Shown: one piece after another, positions 25,420-34,223 of the stretch
Layout: each line of letters begins with the position of its first letter
Numbering within the stretch: the first letter of the stretch is position 1
Origin: Bacteroidales bacterium
Lineage (GTDB): Bacteria > Bacteroidota > Bacteroidia > Bacteroidales > F082
DNA length: 41,212 bases
Assembly: GCA_016281295.1 (NCBI GenBank)
Contig: JAEEII010000031.1
Span: 1 to 41,212 of the forward strand
Reading direction: 5' to 3'
Program-made: the position numbers and the translations under genes
The notes under the pieces: model-generated
Seen by the model: only the letters and a program-made list of their open reading frames with translations
What the model was told of the DNA's origin: nothing
Database searches by the model: none

Positions 25420-28400
25420 ATGAAAAAAGTATTAAAATCTAGTTTTTTGCTTCTTGCTTTGCTGAGCATTTTGTTTGTCTCTTGCAAGAAAGACTATCCA
25501 GAACCGCCTATCCAGCTTTTGCCAATAGGCCAGGTTTATACCATTGACTCGATACTTGCCATGGAATCAGGCACTGTGTTTAAGGAGGACGCCTCGGTGT
25601 ATGGCATCATCACTGCTGATGAACAGTCGGGTAACCTCTACAAGTCCGCCTTCATGCAAGACCCCAAAACGGGTGCCGCCCTCGAGCTTCACCTCAACGC
25701 TGTCAGCGGTGTGCGTATCGGTGACTCCATCCGTGTCTATCTGAAGGATGTCACGTACTCTTTGTATAACAACCTGCCCCAGCTGAGCAACTTTGAAGCT
25801 GACGGCCATATCGTTATCCTGGCCAATAACAAGGACATCGAGCCTGCCAAAGCTACCATTGCTGAAATCAACCAAGGGAAATACCTTGCTGGTTTGGTTC
25901 GCTTGGAGAATGTGAAATTCACGGAGCAGAATACCTTCGCGGATGCCACCACCTCAGGAAACCGTACCTTGATCGACGCCTTGGATCCTTCCAACAACGT
26001 CATCGTCCGTACCAGCAACTATGCTAATTTCGCTTATGACTCACTGCCTCAAGGCACAGGTAATCTGGTCGCCATCGCTTCGGTCTATAACAGTACTTGG
26101 CAACTCTATATCCGCTCCGCAAAAGAGTTGGAATTCGATGACTATGTGCCAGGAGGTAATTCGGGCTTGCCCTACTTCCAAGATTTCGCTACTTCTTTTG
26201 GCACTTACACGACTTACAGTGTGGCGGGCGACCAGGAGTGGGAAATTGACTATAACACCGCGAAGATGACTGGCCATGTCGGTAGCAATAATTATGTCAA
26301 CGAAGACTGGCTGCTGTCGGCTCCTGTCGCTCTTACGAATGTTGATCATGTGAAGGTGTGTGTGAATTATGCTGCTCAATATCAGAACAGCAACACCGAA
26401 GACGTGACGCTGCAAATCTCCAAGAATTATAAGGCAGGGTCAGATCCTCTCTCGGCTGACTGGATCCAGATGCCTGTCACTTATCCCAACACCGCAAACT
26501 GGTCAGACTTCCAGACGGTTGAGACCAGCCTTGATGAGTTCCTTGGTGAGACTGTCACGGTGGCTATCAAATTCGTTTCGTCAGAGAAACAGTCCAGAAC
26601 CATTGAGGTGAAATATATCCTTGTACAAGAAGGTGAGCCTGGCAATGGTCCAACACCTCCCACGCCTCCTACCCCAGATGGTGAACTTCAAAACATGCCG
26701 TATAGTCAGTCCTTCGATTCGGAGTTCGGAACCTACATCCAGAAAGACGTGTTAGGACCTCAGTCCTGGATCATCGATTATCATACCGCCAAGATGACGG
26801 GCTTTGTGAGTGGCTCCTCAAACGCTAATGAAGACTGGCTCATCTCTTCGCCGGTGGCTGTCACGGGAGTCAGTGAGGCTAAGGTCTCTGTCAATTATGC
26901 CGCTCAATACAAAAACAGTAATGCGCGTGATGTGACCTTGCAGGTTTCTACGGATTATGTCTTTGGCAACGATCCTGCTACGGCTACGTGGACGGAGATG
27001 TCGGCCACTTATCCAAATACAGCCAACTGGAACGACTTCCAAACGGTTGAAACCAGCTTGAATGGCTTTATCGGACAGAATGTCACGGTGGCCATCAAAT
27101 TCACCTCCACGGATTCTGAGTCCAGAACCATCGAGATTAAGAGCATCACGGTTCAGGAAGGCCATGCTGACGGTGGCGAAACGCCACCCACGCCTCCAAC
27201 CCCAGACGGTGAGCTTCAAAACATGCCTTACACTCAGTCCTTCGATTCTGAGTTTGGAAGCTACATCACGAAAGACGTGTTAGGACCTCAGTCTTGGATG
27301 ATCGATTATAACACGGCTAAGATGACGGGTTATGTGAGTGGCTCGTCTCACGCTAACGAAGACTGGCTCATCTCTTCACCAGTGGCTGTCACGGGAGTTA
27401 GTGAGGCTAAGGTCTCCGTTAATTATGCTGCTCAATACAAAAACAGTAATGCGCGTGATGTGACCTTGCAGGTTTCTACAAATTATGTTTATGGCAACGA
27501 TCCTGCTACGGCTACATGGACGGAAATGTCGGCCACTTATCCAAACACAGCAAACTGGAACGACTTCCAAACGGTTGAAACCAGCTTGAATGGCTTTATC
27601 GGACAGAATGTCACGGTGGCCATCAGATTCACTTCCACGGATTCTGAGTCCAGAACCATCGAGATCAAGAGCATCACGGTTCAGGAAGGCCATGCTGACG
27701 GTGGCGAAACGCCTCCCACGCCTCCTACCCCAGATGGTGAGCTTCAAAACATGCCTTACTCTCAGTCCTTCGATTCTGAGTTTGGAAGCTACATCACGAA
27801 AGACGTGTTAGGACCTCAGTCTTGGATGATCGATTATAACACGGCTAAGATGACGGGTTATGTGAGTGGCTCGTCTCATGCTAACGAAGACTGGCTCATC
27901 TCTTCGCCGGTGGCTGTCACTGGAGTCAGTGATGCCAAGGTCTCTGTTAATTATGCAGCTCAATATCAAAATAGCAATGCCAAAGACGTGACCTTGCAGG
28001 TTTCTACAAATTATGTTTATGGAAACGATCCGACTACGGCTACATGGACAGAGATGTCGGCTGTTTATCCAAACACAGCAAACTGGAGTGATTTCCAAAC
28101 GGTTGAAACCAGCCTGAATGACTTTATGGGACAGAATGTCACGGTGGCCATCAAATTCACTTCCACGGATTCTGAGTCCAGAACCTTTGAGGTCAAGCGT
28201 ATCACCGTCCAAGAAGGTCAGGCCAATGGTGGTGGCGACACGCCTCCCACACCTCCTACCCCGGGTGAAGGGGAAGGCAGTGGCACACAAGCTGACCCGT
28301 ATAATGTTGCAGCAGGAATCGCCTTGCAGAGTGAAAAGCCTGTCGCATGGGTGAGAGGCTATATTGTGGGTTCAGTGAAGAGTGGAAACAATGCTGTGAG

Positions 28401-28668
28401 TTCTAACGACCAGATTAACTGGGCCGCTCCTTTCGATCTTGACACCAATGTGCTTATTGCTGATGATCCCGATTGCAAGGATGTGAGTTCATGTATCATT
28501 GTGAACCTGCCTGCAGGTAAGCCTTTGCGTGCTCAAGTGAACCTTAAGGATCATCCGGAAAATTTGGGAAAGGTCTTGTCAGTGAATGGCAAGCTTCGCA
28601 CCTATTTTGGTCAGGCAGGCCTTCGTGACAGTGGTGGCACGGAGAGTGACTTTGTGCTTGGAAGGTAA
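25420..28668 (+). CDS. Surface lipoprotein: DUF5689, four choice-of-anchor J repeats, DUF6359-like C-terminus
   Basis: A 1082-residue exported lipoprotein with lipobox cysteine at 22 (LFVSCKKD). Order: DUF5689 domain, OB-like (about 40-245); four copies of a choice-of-anchor J / cleaved-adhesin-type beta domain, starting near residues 248, 420, 596 and 772, each with NEDWL(I/L)S and NTANW(N/S)DFQTVETSL; and a C-terminal DUF6359-type OB-like domain (about 950-1082: AWVRGYIVG, NLGKVLSVNGKLRTYFGQAGL). Copies 2-4 are joined by Thr-Pro linkers (TPPTPPTP). It sits directly behind a TonB receptor, so it probably serves as a surface binding partner for the same ligand. DUF5689 proteins often lie near EEP-type nucleases, and one is present here. 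Ligand unknown. Confidence 0.85.
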   Translation: MKKVLKSSFLLLALLSILFVSCKKDYPEPPIQLLPIGQVYTIDSILAMESGTVFKEDASVYGIITADEQSGNLYKSAFMQDPKTGAALELHLNAVSGVRIGDSIRVYLKDVTYSLYNNLPQLSNFEADGHIVILANNKDIEPAKATIAEINQGKYLAGLVRLENVKFTEQNTFADATTSGNRTLIDALDPSNNVIVRTSNYANFAYDSLPQGTGNLVAIASVYNSTWQLYIRSAKELEFDDYVPGGNSGLPYFQDFATSFGTYTTYSVAGDQEWEIDYNTAKMTGHVGSNNYVNEDWLLSAPVALTNVDHVKVCVNYAAQYQNSNTEDVTLQISKNYKAGSDPLSADWIQMPVTYPNTANWSDFQTVETSLDEFLGETVTVAIKFVSSEKQSRTIEVKYILVQEGEPGNGPTPPTPPTPDGELQNMPYSQSFDSEFGTYIQKDVLGPQSWIIDYHTAKMTGFVSGSSNANEDWLISSPVAVTGVSEAKVSVNYAAQYKNSNARDVTLQVSTDYVFGNDPATATWTEMSATYPNTANWNDFQTVETSLNGFIGQNVTVAIKFTSTDSESRTIEIKSITVQEGHADGGETPPTPPTPDGELQNMPYTQSFDSEFGSYITKDVLGPQSWMIDYNTAKMTGYVSGSSHANEDWLISSPVAVTGVSEAKVSVNYAAQYKNSNARDVTLQVSTNYVYGNDPATATWTEMSATYPNTANWNDFQTVETSLNGFIGQNVTVAIRFTSTDSESRTIEIKSITVQEGHADGGETPPTPPTPDGELQNMPYSQSFDSEFGSYITKDVLGPQSWMIDYNTAKMTGYVSGSSHANEDWLISSPVAVTGVSDAKVSVNYAAQYQNSNAKDVTLQVSTNYVYGNDPTTATWTEMSAVYPNTANWSDFQTVETSLNDFMGQNVTVAIKFTSTDSESRTFEVKRITVQEGQANGGGDTPPTPPTPGEGEGSGTQADPYNVAAGIALQSEKPVAWVRGYIVGSVKSGNNAVSSNDQINWAAPFDLDTNVLIADDPDCKDVSSCIIVNLPAGKPLRAQVNLKDHPENLGKVLSVNGKLRTYFGQAGLRDSGGTESDFVLGR
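26677..28260 (+). repeat. Three tandem 528-bp repeats within the lipoprotein gene
   Basis: Units begin at 26677, 27205 and 27733, an exact 528-base (176-codon) period. The first two are nearly identical at the base level over long stretches; the third has drifted more, mainly in its second half, and ends with one extra codon. A fourth, diverged copy lies upstream (about 26155-26640). Confidence 0.92.
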
Positions 28669-28694
28669 TTTAATCCATAAAATAACTTTTGAAC

Positions 28695-29432
28695 ATGTCA
28701 GAAAACTTAGTCATCATACCCACCTATAAAGAGAAAGAAAACATCGAGAAGATTATCCGTTATGTCTTTAACCTGCCGATGGCTTTCGATATCCTCATCA
28801 TCGACGACAACAGTCCCGATGGCACCGCGGATATCGTGAAAGGCATGATGGCTGAGTTTTCCGACTGTTTGTTCCTGCTGGAACGTCCTGGCAAACTAGG
28901 CCTCGGTACCGCCTATATCATGGGCTTCAAATGGGCTTTGGAGCGGGACTACCAGTATGTGTTCGAGATGGATGCCGACTTCTCGCATAACCCTGATGAC
29001 CTGGCGCGACTGCATGACGCCTGCGCTAATGGTGCTGACCTTTCCGTGGGCTCCCGCTACAAGACGGGCGTCAACGTGGTCAACTGGCCTATGGGTCGTG
29101 TGCTGATGTCGTACTACGCCTCGGCATACGTGCGTTTCATCACCCGCATGAAAGTGCGTGACACCACGGCAGGCTTCGTGTGTTACACGAGAAAGGTCTT
29201 GGAGACCATCGACTTCGACCGTATTAAGTTCGTGGGCTATGCCTTCCAAATCGAGATGAAATATACCGCCTGGAAGCTGGGCTTCAAAATCGAAGAGGTG
29301 CCGATCATCTTCACCGACCGCCGCGAAGGACAGTCGAAGATGAGCAAAGGCATCTTCAGAGAAGCCATTTTCGGCGTGCTTAACTTACGCTGGAGAGGCA
29401 TGACAGGAAAGATTAAACCTAAGAAAGTCTGA
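28695..29432 (+). CDS. Polyprenol-phosphate mannose synthase-like glycosyltransferase (GT2)
   Basis: A 245-residue inverting glycosyltransferase of the DPM1 type, transferring a sugar (usually mannose) from a nucleotide to polyprenol phosphate at the inner membrane face. Motifs: VIIPTYKEKENIEKI, DDNSPDGTAD, the metal motif DADFSHNPDD, GSRYKTGVNVVNWP and DRREGQSKMS. No C-terminal membrane domain is attached. The ATG at 28695 is preferred to a TTG six bases earlier. It overlaps the next gene by one base (TGATG). The product could feed periplasmic protein O-mannosylation or surface glycans; the GtrA protein at 8067 is a possible partner. Confidence 0.9.
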   Translation: MSENLVIIPTYKEKENIEKIIRYVFNLPMAFDILIIDDNSPDGTADIVKGMMAEFSDCLFLLERPGKLGLGTAYIMGFKWALERDYQYVFEMDADFSHNPDDLARLHDACANGADLSVGSRYKTGVNVVNWPMGRVLMSYYASAYVRFITRMKVRDTTAGFVCYTRKVLETIDFDRIKFVGYAFQIEMKYTAWKLGFKIEEVPIIFTDRREGQSKMSKGIFREAIFGVLNLRWRGMTGKIKPKKV

Positions 29433-30781
29433 TGAATTATTTGATTAAAAATGCGACACTTGTCAACGAAGGTATGACCTTCCTGGCAAGTGTCTTTATT
29501 TCTGATGGCAAGATAGCCAAAATCGTGCCTGATGGCGAGCCTTTTGATGCGGGCTCCGCCTCGGTAATCGATGGTACGGGTAAATACCTTATCCCCGGCA
29601 TCATCGACGAACACGTGCATTTTCGTGAGCCGGGATTGACCCATAAGGCGGATCTTTATACGGAGAGCCGCGCTGCCGTGGCTGGTGGGGTGACCTCGTT
29701 CATGGACATGCCTAACACGCTCCCGCAAACCACTACGCAAGCGCTGCTGCAACAGAAGTTCGACCTCGCCGCAGAGAAGTCACTGGCCAACTATTCCTTC
29801 TATCTTGGCGCGACGAACGATAACCTGGCAGAAGTGGTGAAGACTGACCCCAAAAAGGTGTGTGGCATCAAGCTCTTCATGGGTTCCAGCACAGGTAACA
29901 TGTTGGTGGACCAAAACGAGGTGCTGGTGCGGCTGTTTAGAGAATCTCCCTGCTTGATAGCCGCCCATTGTGAGGACGAGCAGACTATTCATGCCAATAC
30001 CGTGCGTTGTAAAGACCTTGTGGCGAAGGGAGAAGTGGTTCCGGATGCCGGCATCCATCCTTTTGTCCGCACCATGGAGGCGTGCTATAAATCCTCGTCA
30101 AAGGCCGTCGATATGGCGGAGAAGTTCGGGGCACGGCTGCATCTGATGCATATCTCCACAAAAGCGGAATTGGCCTTGTTTAGAAACGACATCCCATTGC
30201 GCGACAAGAGAATCACTGCGGAGACTTGCCCTCATTATCTGTGGTTTGATGATCATGACTATGAGAAGAAGGGATTTGCTATCAAGTGTAATCCCGCTAT
30301 CAAGTCGCATCGTGACCGTGAGGCCTTGCTTCAGGCCTTGCAAACGGGAATTATTGATACGATTGGCACTGATCATGCGCCTCATCTGCGAGAGGAGAAG
30401 TTTACCGATGACTATTTCACCAGCAAGTCAGGATTCCCTTCCATCCAGCATTCGTTGCAAGTGATGGTGGAGGTGATGCGTGACAATGGCCTTGATTTTC
30501 CTCAGCTGGTGCAGCTGATGTGCCATAATCCAGCGATTTTGTATCGTATTGACCGTCGAGGTTTTATCCGTGAAGGCTATCATGCTGATTTGGTCATGGT
30601 GGATTTCAACCATCAAGGGATGATTTCCAACGCTGATGAGCTGTCGAAATGTGGATGGACTCCATACGATGGCTTGGAGGTTCATTCGATAGTGACGCAT
30701 ACCTTTGTCAATGGCCATTTGGCGTTTGAAAACGGCGTTTTCCACGAGGAAAACAAAGGGGAACGACTGGAATTTAATTGA
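29432..30781 (+). CDS. pyrC: Dihydroorotase
   Basis: Closes carbamoyl-aspartate to dihydroorotate, step three of pyrimidine synthesis; cytoplasmic zinc amidohydrolase of 449 residues. Metal motifs: DEHVHFREPG (HxH), the lysine to be carboxylated in GIKLFMGSSTG, the histidines in AAHCEDE and HLMHIST, and the catalytic Asp in IGTDHAPH. The related hydantoinase/allantoinase group is an alternative, but the FREPG motif favours dihydroorotase. It is translationally coupled to the mannose synthase-like gene. Its TGA stop lies inside a heptad tract. Confidence 0.92.
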   Translation: MNYLIKNATLVNEGMTFLASVFISDGKIAKIVPDGEPFDAGSASVIDGTGKYLIPGIIDEHVHFREPGLTHKADLYTESRAAVAGGVTSFMDMPNTLPQTTTQALLQQKFDLAAEKSLANYSFYLGATNDNLAEVVKTDPKKVCGIKLFMGSSTGNMLVDQNEVLVRLFRESPCLIAAHCEDEQTIHANTVRCKDLVAKGEVVPDAGIHPFVRTMEACYKSSSKAVDMAEKFGARLHLMHISTKAELALFRNDIPLRDKRITAETCPHYLWFDDHDYEKKGFAIKCNPAIKSHRDREALLQALQTGIIDTIGTDHAPHLREEKFTDDYFTSKSGFPSIQHSLQVMVEVMRDNGLDFPQLVQLMCHNPAILYRIDRRGFIREGYHADLVMVDFNHQGMISNADELSKCGWTPYDGLEVHSIVTHTFVNGHLAFENGVFHEENKGERLEFN

Positions 30782-30805
30782 GAATTAAGAATTAATAATT
30801 TAGAG
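30778..30805 (+). repeat. Four heptads overlapping the dihydroorotase stop
   Basis: TTGAGAA, TTAAGAA, TTAATAA and TTTAGAG in exact 7-base phase; the TGA stop is in the first. The same four unit types, in another order, follow the der stop on the other strand. Confidence 0.7.
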
Positions 30806-30829
30806 CCTTGAAAGGGTCACATACTACAG

Positions 30830-30847
30830 CCGGGGGTGCAACCCCGG
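30830..30847. repeat. REP-like GC-rich hairpin before the MORN lipoprotein gene
   Basis: CCGGGG-GTGCAA-CCCCGG gives a six-pair GC stem in AT-rich surroundings. It ends 10 bases before the start codon at 30858, so it would sit in the leader of that mRNA. It resembles dispersed palindromes in related genomes, but the family cannot be confirmed from one copy. Confidence 0.5.
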
Positions 30848-30857
30848 GGAATAAAAT

Positions 30858-31286
30858 ATGATGAAAAAAAGGATATTTTTGGTGTTTATTTGGGCATTGC
30901 TGATGGTTTCGTGCGGCAATGGCTATACGGAAAAAGTAATTGAAAGTTATGATAGCGGGAAGCCTTATTTGGTACGCGTTTACGACCGTTCTGGAACGTG
31001 TATCAAGGAAATAGGGTACTATGAGAGTGGTGCTTTAATGATGGAAGGTGCCATAAAGGATGGGCATCGCGAGGGGCCGTGGACGAGCTATTATGAAGAT
31101 GGCAAAACGCAGACCACTGGCTTTTTTCACGAGGGGCTTCGTACGGGCAAAGCTACTGTATATCACCCCAACGGGCATCTTTACATGGAAGGCAATTACA
31201 CCAACAATCATCACAGTGGTGTATGGACTTATTATGATGAGCAGGGGTATTTGTTGAGAACCGACGATTATGGGGATGGGGAGTGA
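30858..31286 (+). CDS. MORN-repeat type lipoprotein
   Basis: A 142-residue exported lipoprotein (lipobox MVSCGNG near residue 19) made of repeated beta hairpins with the MORN-variant pattern: YYESGALMMEGAIKDGHREG, then YYEDGKTQTTGFFHEGLRTG, then YHPNGHLYMEGNYTNNHHSG. Such proteins are often annotated as YwqK-family antitoxin-like, without evidence for that role here. It probably sits in the envelope as a structural or binding protein. Either of two adjacent ATG codons could start it. It converges with hslR with no gap. Confidence 0.75.
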   Translation: MMKKRIFLVFIWALLMVSCGNGYTEKVIESYDSGKPYLVRVYDRSGTCIKEIGYYESGALMMEGAIKDGHREGPWTSYYEDGKTQTTGFFHEGLRTGKATVYHPNGHLYMEGNYTNNHHSGVWTYYDEQGYLLRTDDYGDGE

Positions 31287-31670
31287 TCAGAAATCGTCTT
31301 TCATCTTCTCAATCATGCGGCGTTCTTTCTTGGTGGGTCGTCCCGCGCCTCTGTCACGATACTCGCTTTTATAGGCGTGCATAAACTCGATACGCTCGTA
31401 TTCTTCTTTGGGAGTCAGGTCGGTATAGACTTCAGGCACTTGTTTGGCGGAGACGCGGTTTTTGATGACGGTCTTCACCTGAACCACCTTGTGCAGTTGT
31501 TCGATTTGCACTTGTATGACTTCCCCTTCCTTGACTTCCCTTGAGGGTTTCACAGCGGTGTCGTTGATTTTGACTTTGCCCCCTTTGATGGCATCGGTGG
31601 CAATGGCACGGGTCTTAAAGAGCCTTGCCGCCCACAGCCATTTGTCGAGTCTTACCCCTTGTTCTTCCAT
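31287..31670 (-). CDS. hslR: S4-domain RNA-binding protein, Hsp15 family
   Basis: A 127-residue protein that binds stalled 50S subunits carrying nascent chains, helping to recycle them. The S4 domain occupies about residues 5-65 (VRLDKWLWAARLFKTR, then GGKVKINDTAVKPSREV) and is followed by a basic tail with GRPTKKERRMIEKM. It is downstream of der in the era-der-hslR group, all with ribosome-related roles, and separated from der by repeat element B. No -7 element precedes it, so it probably depends on read-through from der. Confidence 0.9.
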   Translation of the reverse strand: MEEQGVRLDKWLWAARLFKTRAIATDAIKGGKVKINDTAVKPSREVKEGEVIQVQIEQLHKVVQVKTVIKNRVSAKQVPEVYTDLTPKEEYERIEFMHAYKSEYRDRGAGRPTKKERRMIEKMKDDF

Positions 31671-31674
31671 TGAA

Positions 31675-31745
31675 TTTATAATTTATAATTTAGAATTTAG
31701 AGATTTCCCCGCTCCCTCTAAATTCTAAATTCTTAATTATTAATT
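31675..31745. repeat. Inverted heptad element B between der and hslR
   Basis: The plus strand has TTTATAA twice, TTTAGAA and TTTAGAG (31675-31702), a core with ATTTCCCCGCTCC, then reverse-complement heptads from 31716 to the der stop. The 16-base arms 31687-31702 and 31716-31731 are perfect complements. The core is the same as in element C. Confidence 0.8.
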
Positions 31746-33051
31746 ACTTTTCCTTGAAAATCATCTGAATCGGCACTCCGGAGAAGTTCCAGTGTTCTCT
31801 GATTTTGTTCTCCAAGAAACGCTCATACGATTCTTTCACGTCCTTGGGAAGGTTACAGAAGAAGATGAATTGTGGGAACACGCTCTTGAGTTGAGTGATG
31901 TATTTGATTTTGATATAGCGTCCACGGGATGCCGTCGGGGGTGGCACAGAGCCAATGACTTCGAGCATGACATCGTTAAGTTCGCGGACGGAGATGCGTC
32001 GTTCGCGGTTCTCATAGACTTGATGTGCGGTTTCCAGCACTTTGAAGATGCGTTGTTTGTTGATGGCCGAGGTGAAGATGATGGGGTAGTCGGTGAAGGG
32101 TGCTGTCTTGGCGCGGATTTGTTGCTCAAAAGCAAGATGGGTGTTGGAGTCCTTCTCGATGAGGTCCCATTTGTTCACCACCACCACGAGTCCTTTGCGG
32201 TTTTTCTCGATAAGTCGAAGGATGTTCATGTCCTGGGCCTCGAAGCCGTTTTGCGCGTCGATCATGAGGATGGCCACGTCGCAGTTTTCGATGGCGCGGA
32301 TGGAACGCATCACGGAATAGAACTCGATGTCTTCTTCCACTTTGCTTTTCTTGCGAAGTCCTGCGGTGTCAACCAACATAAAGTCCATGCCGAAGGCGTT
32401 GTATCGGGTGTCGTTGGTGTCGCGTGTAGTGCCAGCGATGTCGGTGACGATGTGTCTGTCCGTGCCGAGGAAGGCGTTGATGAGGGATGATTTTCCCACG
32501 TTAGGTCTTCCCACCACAGTGAAACGGGGCAACGAGGTGTCGAAGTCGGTGGTGTCGCTGGGAAGCAGCTCACACACTTTGTCCAACAGTTCGCCGGTGC
32601 CGGTGCCTGTCATGGCTGAGATGGGGTAGGGGTCGCCTAAGCCCAGGGCATAGAACTCGCTGGCCAACACCTCTTTGTTTGGCTCGTCGATTTTGTTCAC
32701 GGCGAGGAGCACAGGCTTCTTTTGTTGTCGAAGGACGAGTCCCACTTCTTCGTCGAGGACATGGAGGCCGTCGCGTCCGTTCACGACAAAGATGATGACG
32801 TCGGCCTCATCGATGGCGAGGTCCACCTGTTTGCGGATTTCTTCCTCGAAGATGTCGTCTGAACCCACCACATAGCCGCCGGTGTCGATGACGGTGAATT
32901 CCTTTCCGTTCCAGTCGCTTTTTCCATAGTGGCGGTCGCGCGTCACGCCGCTGGTCTCTTCCACAATGGCTTGACGCTGCTTTAGCATACGGTTAAACAA
33001 GGTTGATTTTCCCACGTTGGGACGGCCTACTATTGCTACGATGTTTGACAT
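31744..33051 (-). CDS. der: Ribosome assembly GTPase Der (EngA)
   Basis: Double GTPase needed for 50S assembly; 435 residues from the ATG at 33051. The first G domain has [16 protein letters not shown] and NKID; the second has [32 protein letters not shown] and NKWD; the C-terminal KH-like domain ends the chain (about 355-435). An in-frame TTG at 33072 overlaps the -7 promoter element, so 33051 is the start. Era lies upstream on the same strand, with element C between. Confidence 0.96.
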   Translation of the reverse strand: MSNIVAIVGRPNVGKSTLFNRMLKQRQAIVEETSGVTRDRHYGKSDWNGKEFTVIDTGGYVVGSDDIFEEEIRKQVDLAIDEADVIIFVVNGRDGLHVLDEEVGLVLRQQKKPVLLAVNKIDEPNKEVLASEFYALGLGDPYPISAMTGTGTGELLDKVCELLPSDTTDFDTSLPRFTVVGRPNVGKSSLINAFLGTDRHIVTDIAGTTRDTNDTRYNAFGMDFMLVDTAGLRKKSKVEEDIEFYSVMRSIRAIENCDVAILMIDAQNGFEAQDMNILRLIEKNRKGLVVVVNKWDLIEKDSNTHLAFEQQIRAKTAPFTDYPIIFTSAINKQRIFKVLETAHQVYENRERRISVRELNDVMLEVIGSVPPPTASRGRYIKIKYITQLKSVFPQFIFFCNLPKDVKESYERFLENKIREHWNFSGVPIQMIFKEK

Positions 33052-33068
33052 AAACCTATATTTTGGCT

Positions 33069-33077
33069 GCAAAGATA
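33069..33077 (-). promoter_or_regulatory. -7 promoter element for der
   Basis: TATCTTTGC on the minus strand, about 18 bases before the start codon. It gives der its own promoter downstream of element C. Confidence 0.65.
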
Positions 33078-33082
33078 ATACT

Positions 33083-33158
33083 AATTTAGAATTTAGAATT
33101 TAGAATTTAGAGATTTCCCCGCTCCCTCTAAATTCTAAATTCTAAATTCTTAATTCCA
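33083..33158. repeat. Inverted heptad element C between era and der
   Basis: The plus strand has four AATTTAG units plus AG (33083-33112), the core ATTTCCCCGCTCC, then CTCTAAATT and further CTAAATT-type units to about 33155. At least 23 bases of each arm are perfectly complementary. It lies between the era stop and the der promoter, so it may terminate era transcripts. Confidence 0.85.
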
Positions 33159-33160
33159 GA

Positions 33161-34042
33161 TCACGCTTCATATCCAAAGCGTTTCAGTTCTTGTTCGTTG
33201 TCGCGCCAGTCTTTATCGACTTTCACGAATAGCTCCAGGAAGATTTTCTTTCCGGTGAACTCCTCGATGTCGGTTCGGGCCTGCATGCCCAGTTTTTTGA
33301 TGGCGCTGCCGCCCTTGCCGATGATGATGGCTTTTTGAGACTCGCGTGCCACGTAGATGGTAGCCCGGATGACGATATGCTTGTCGCGTTCCTCGTAAGA
33401 GTCCACATCGACTTGTGCCGAATAGGGGATCTCTTGCTGGTAGTTAAGGAGGATTTTCTCTCGGATGATTTCCGTGATGAAGAACCGCATGGACTTATCG
33501 GTCAGTTCGTCTTTGGGGAAGTAAGGCGGGCATTCCGGCAATTTGGTGAGGATCTGCTCGAAGACGTGTTGGATGTTAGCGTTGTGTTGCGCCGAGATGG
33601 GGAACACAGTGGCGTTTGGGAGTTCTTTTTCCCAGTATGTGATGGCTTCTTCCACTCCTTTTTGGTTGGAGAGGTCGATTTTATTGATGAGCACGAAAAC
33701 TGGGATGTCTGTTTTTTTCAGTTTCTCGACGGTGTTTTCCTCTATTTTTTTGTCAGTGATGTCCACGACAAAGAGGATGAGGTCCGCGTCGATCAGGGCG
33801 ACGTTGACGAACTGGTTCATGATCTCATGCATCTTGTAGGCGGGATCTTTGATGATGCCCGGCGTGTCGGAGAAGACCATCTGGAAGTCGTCACCGTTGA
33901 CGATGCCGAGGATTCGGTGTCTGGTGGTTTGTGCTTTGGAGGTGATAATGGAGATTTTCTCTCCCACCAATTGGTTCATGAGGGTCGATTTGCCCACGTT
34001 GGGTCGCCCTATAATGTTGACATAGCCTGCTTTATGTGCCAT
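33161..34042 (-). CDS. era: GTPase Era
   Basis: GTPase that binds the 3' end of 16S rRNA during 30S maturation; 293 residues. The G domain (about 1-170) has [16 protein letters not shown], the switch II motif DTPGI and NKIDLS; the KH domain (about 200-293) carries VARESQKAIIIGKGGSAIKKLG. Full length and intact. Its ATG faces the tRNA gene promoter on the other strand. No exact TAnnTTTG element precedes it; the nearest candidate, near 34083-34092, has one extra spacer base. Confidence 0.96.
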   Translation of the reverse strand: MAHKAGYVNIIGRPNVGKSTLMNQLVGEKISIITSKAQTTRHRILGIVNGDDFQMVFSDTPGIIKDPAYKMHEIMNQFVNVALIDADLILFVVDITDKKIEENTVEKLKKTDIPVFVLINKIDLSNQKGVEEAITYWEKELPNATVFPISAQHNANIQHVFEQILTKLPECPPYFPKDELTDKSMRFFITEIIREKILLNYQQEIPYSAQVDVDSYEERDKHIVIRATIYVARESQKAIIIGKGGSAIKKLGMQARTDIEEFTGKKIFLELFVKVDKDWRDNEQELKRFGYEA

Positions 34043-34090
34043 AATTCAAAAAAAATCCTAAAAAGACTTGCGCCGTATTAAAACAAAGTG

Positions 34091-34099
34091 TAATTTTGC
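34091..34099 (+). promoter_or_regulatory. -7 promoter element for tRNA-fMet
   Basis: TAATTTTGC, ending 15 bases before the tRNA 5' end. Confidence 0.55.
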
Positions 34100-34113
34100 A
34101 GCCATATTCATGA

Positions 34114-34185
<72 letters not shown>

Positions 34186-34188
34186 CTA

Positions 34189-34217
34189 AAAAAGCCGGAC
34201 TCGAAGTCCGGCTTTTT
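34189..34217 (+). terminator. Strong hairpin terminator after tRNA-fMet
   Basis: Stem AAAAAGCCGGACT / AGTCCGGCTTTTT with the three-base loop CGA, ending in T5. The A-run on the other arm would also terminate the converging lipoprotein gene. Confidence 0.9.
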
Positions 34218-34223
34218 CTTTTG

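Noticed and set aside
26677..28260. Insertion or transposon-mediated duplication
   Set aside because: Repeat boundaries are codon-aligned domain units within one open frame, with no terminal inverted repeats or transposase.
30858..31286. Antitoxin of a toxin-antitoxin pair
   Set aside because: It has a lipoprotein signal and no toxin gene beside it; the YwqK label comes from repeat similarity only.
21527..33158. CRISPR array
   Set aside because: The repeats are 7-base units without unique spacers, and no cas genes are present.
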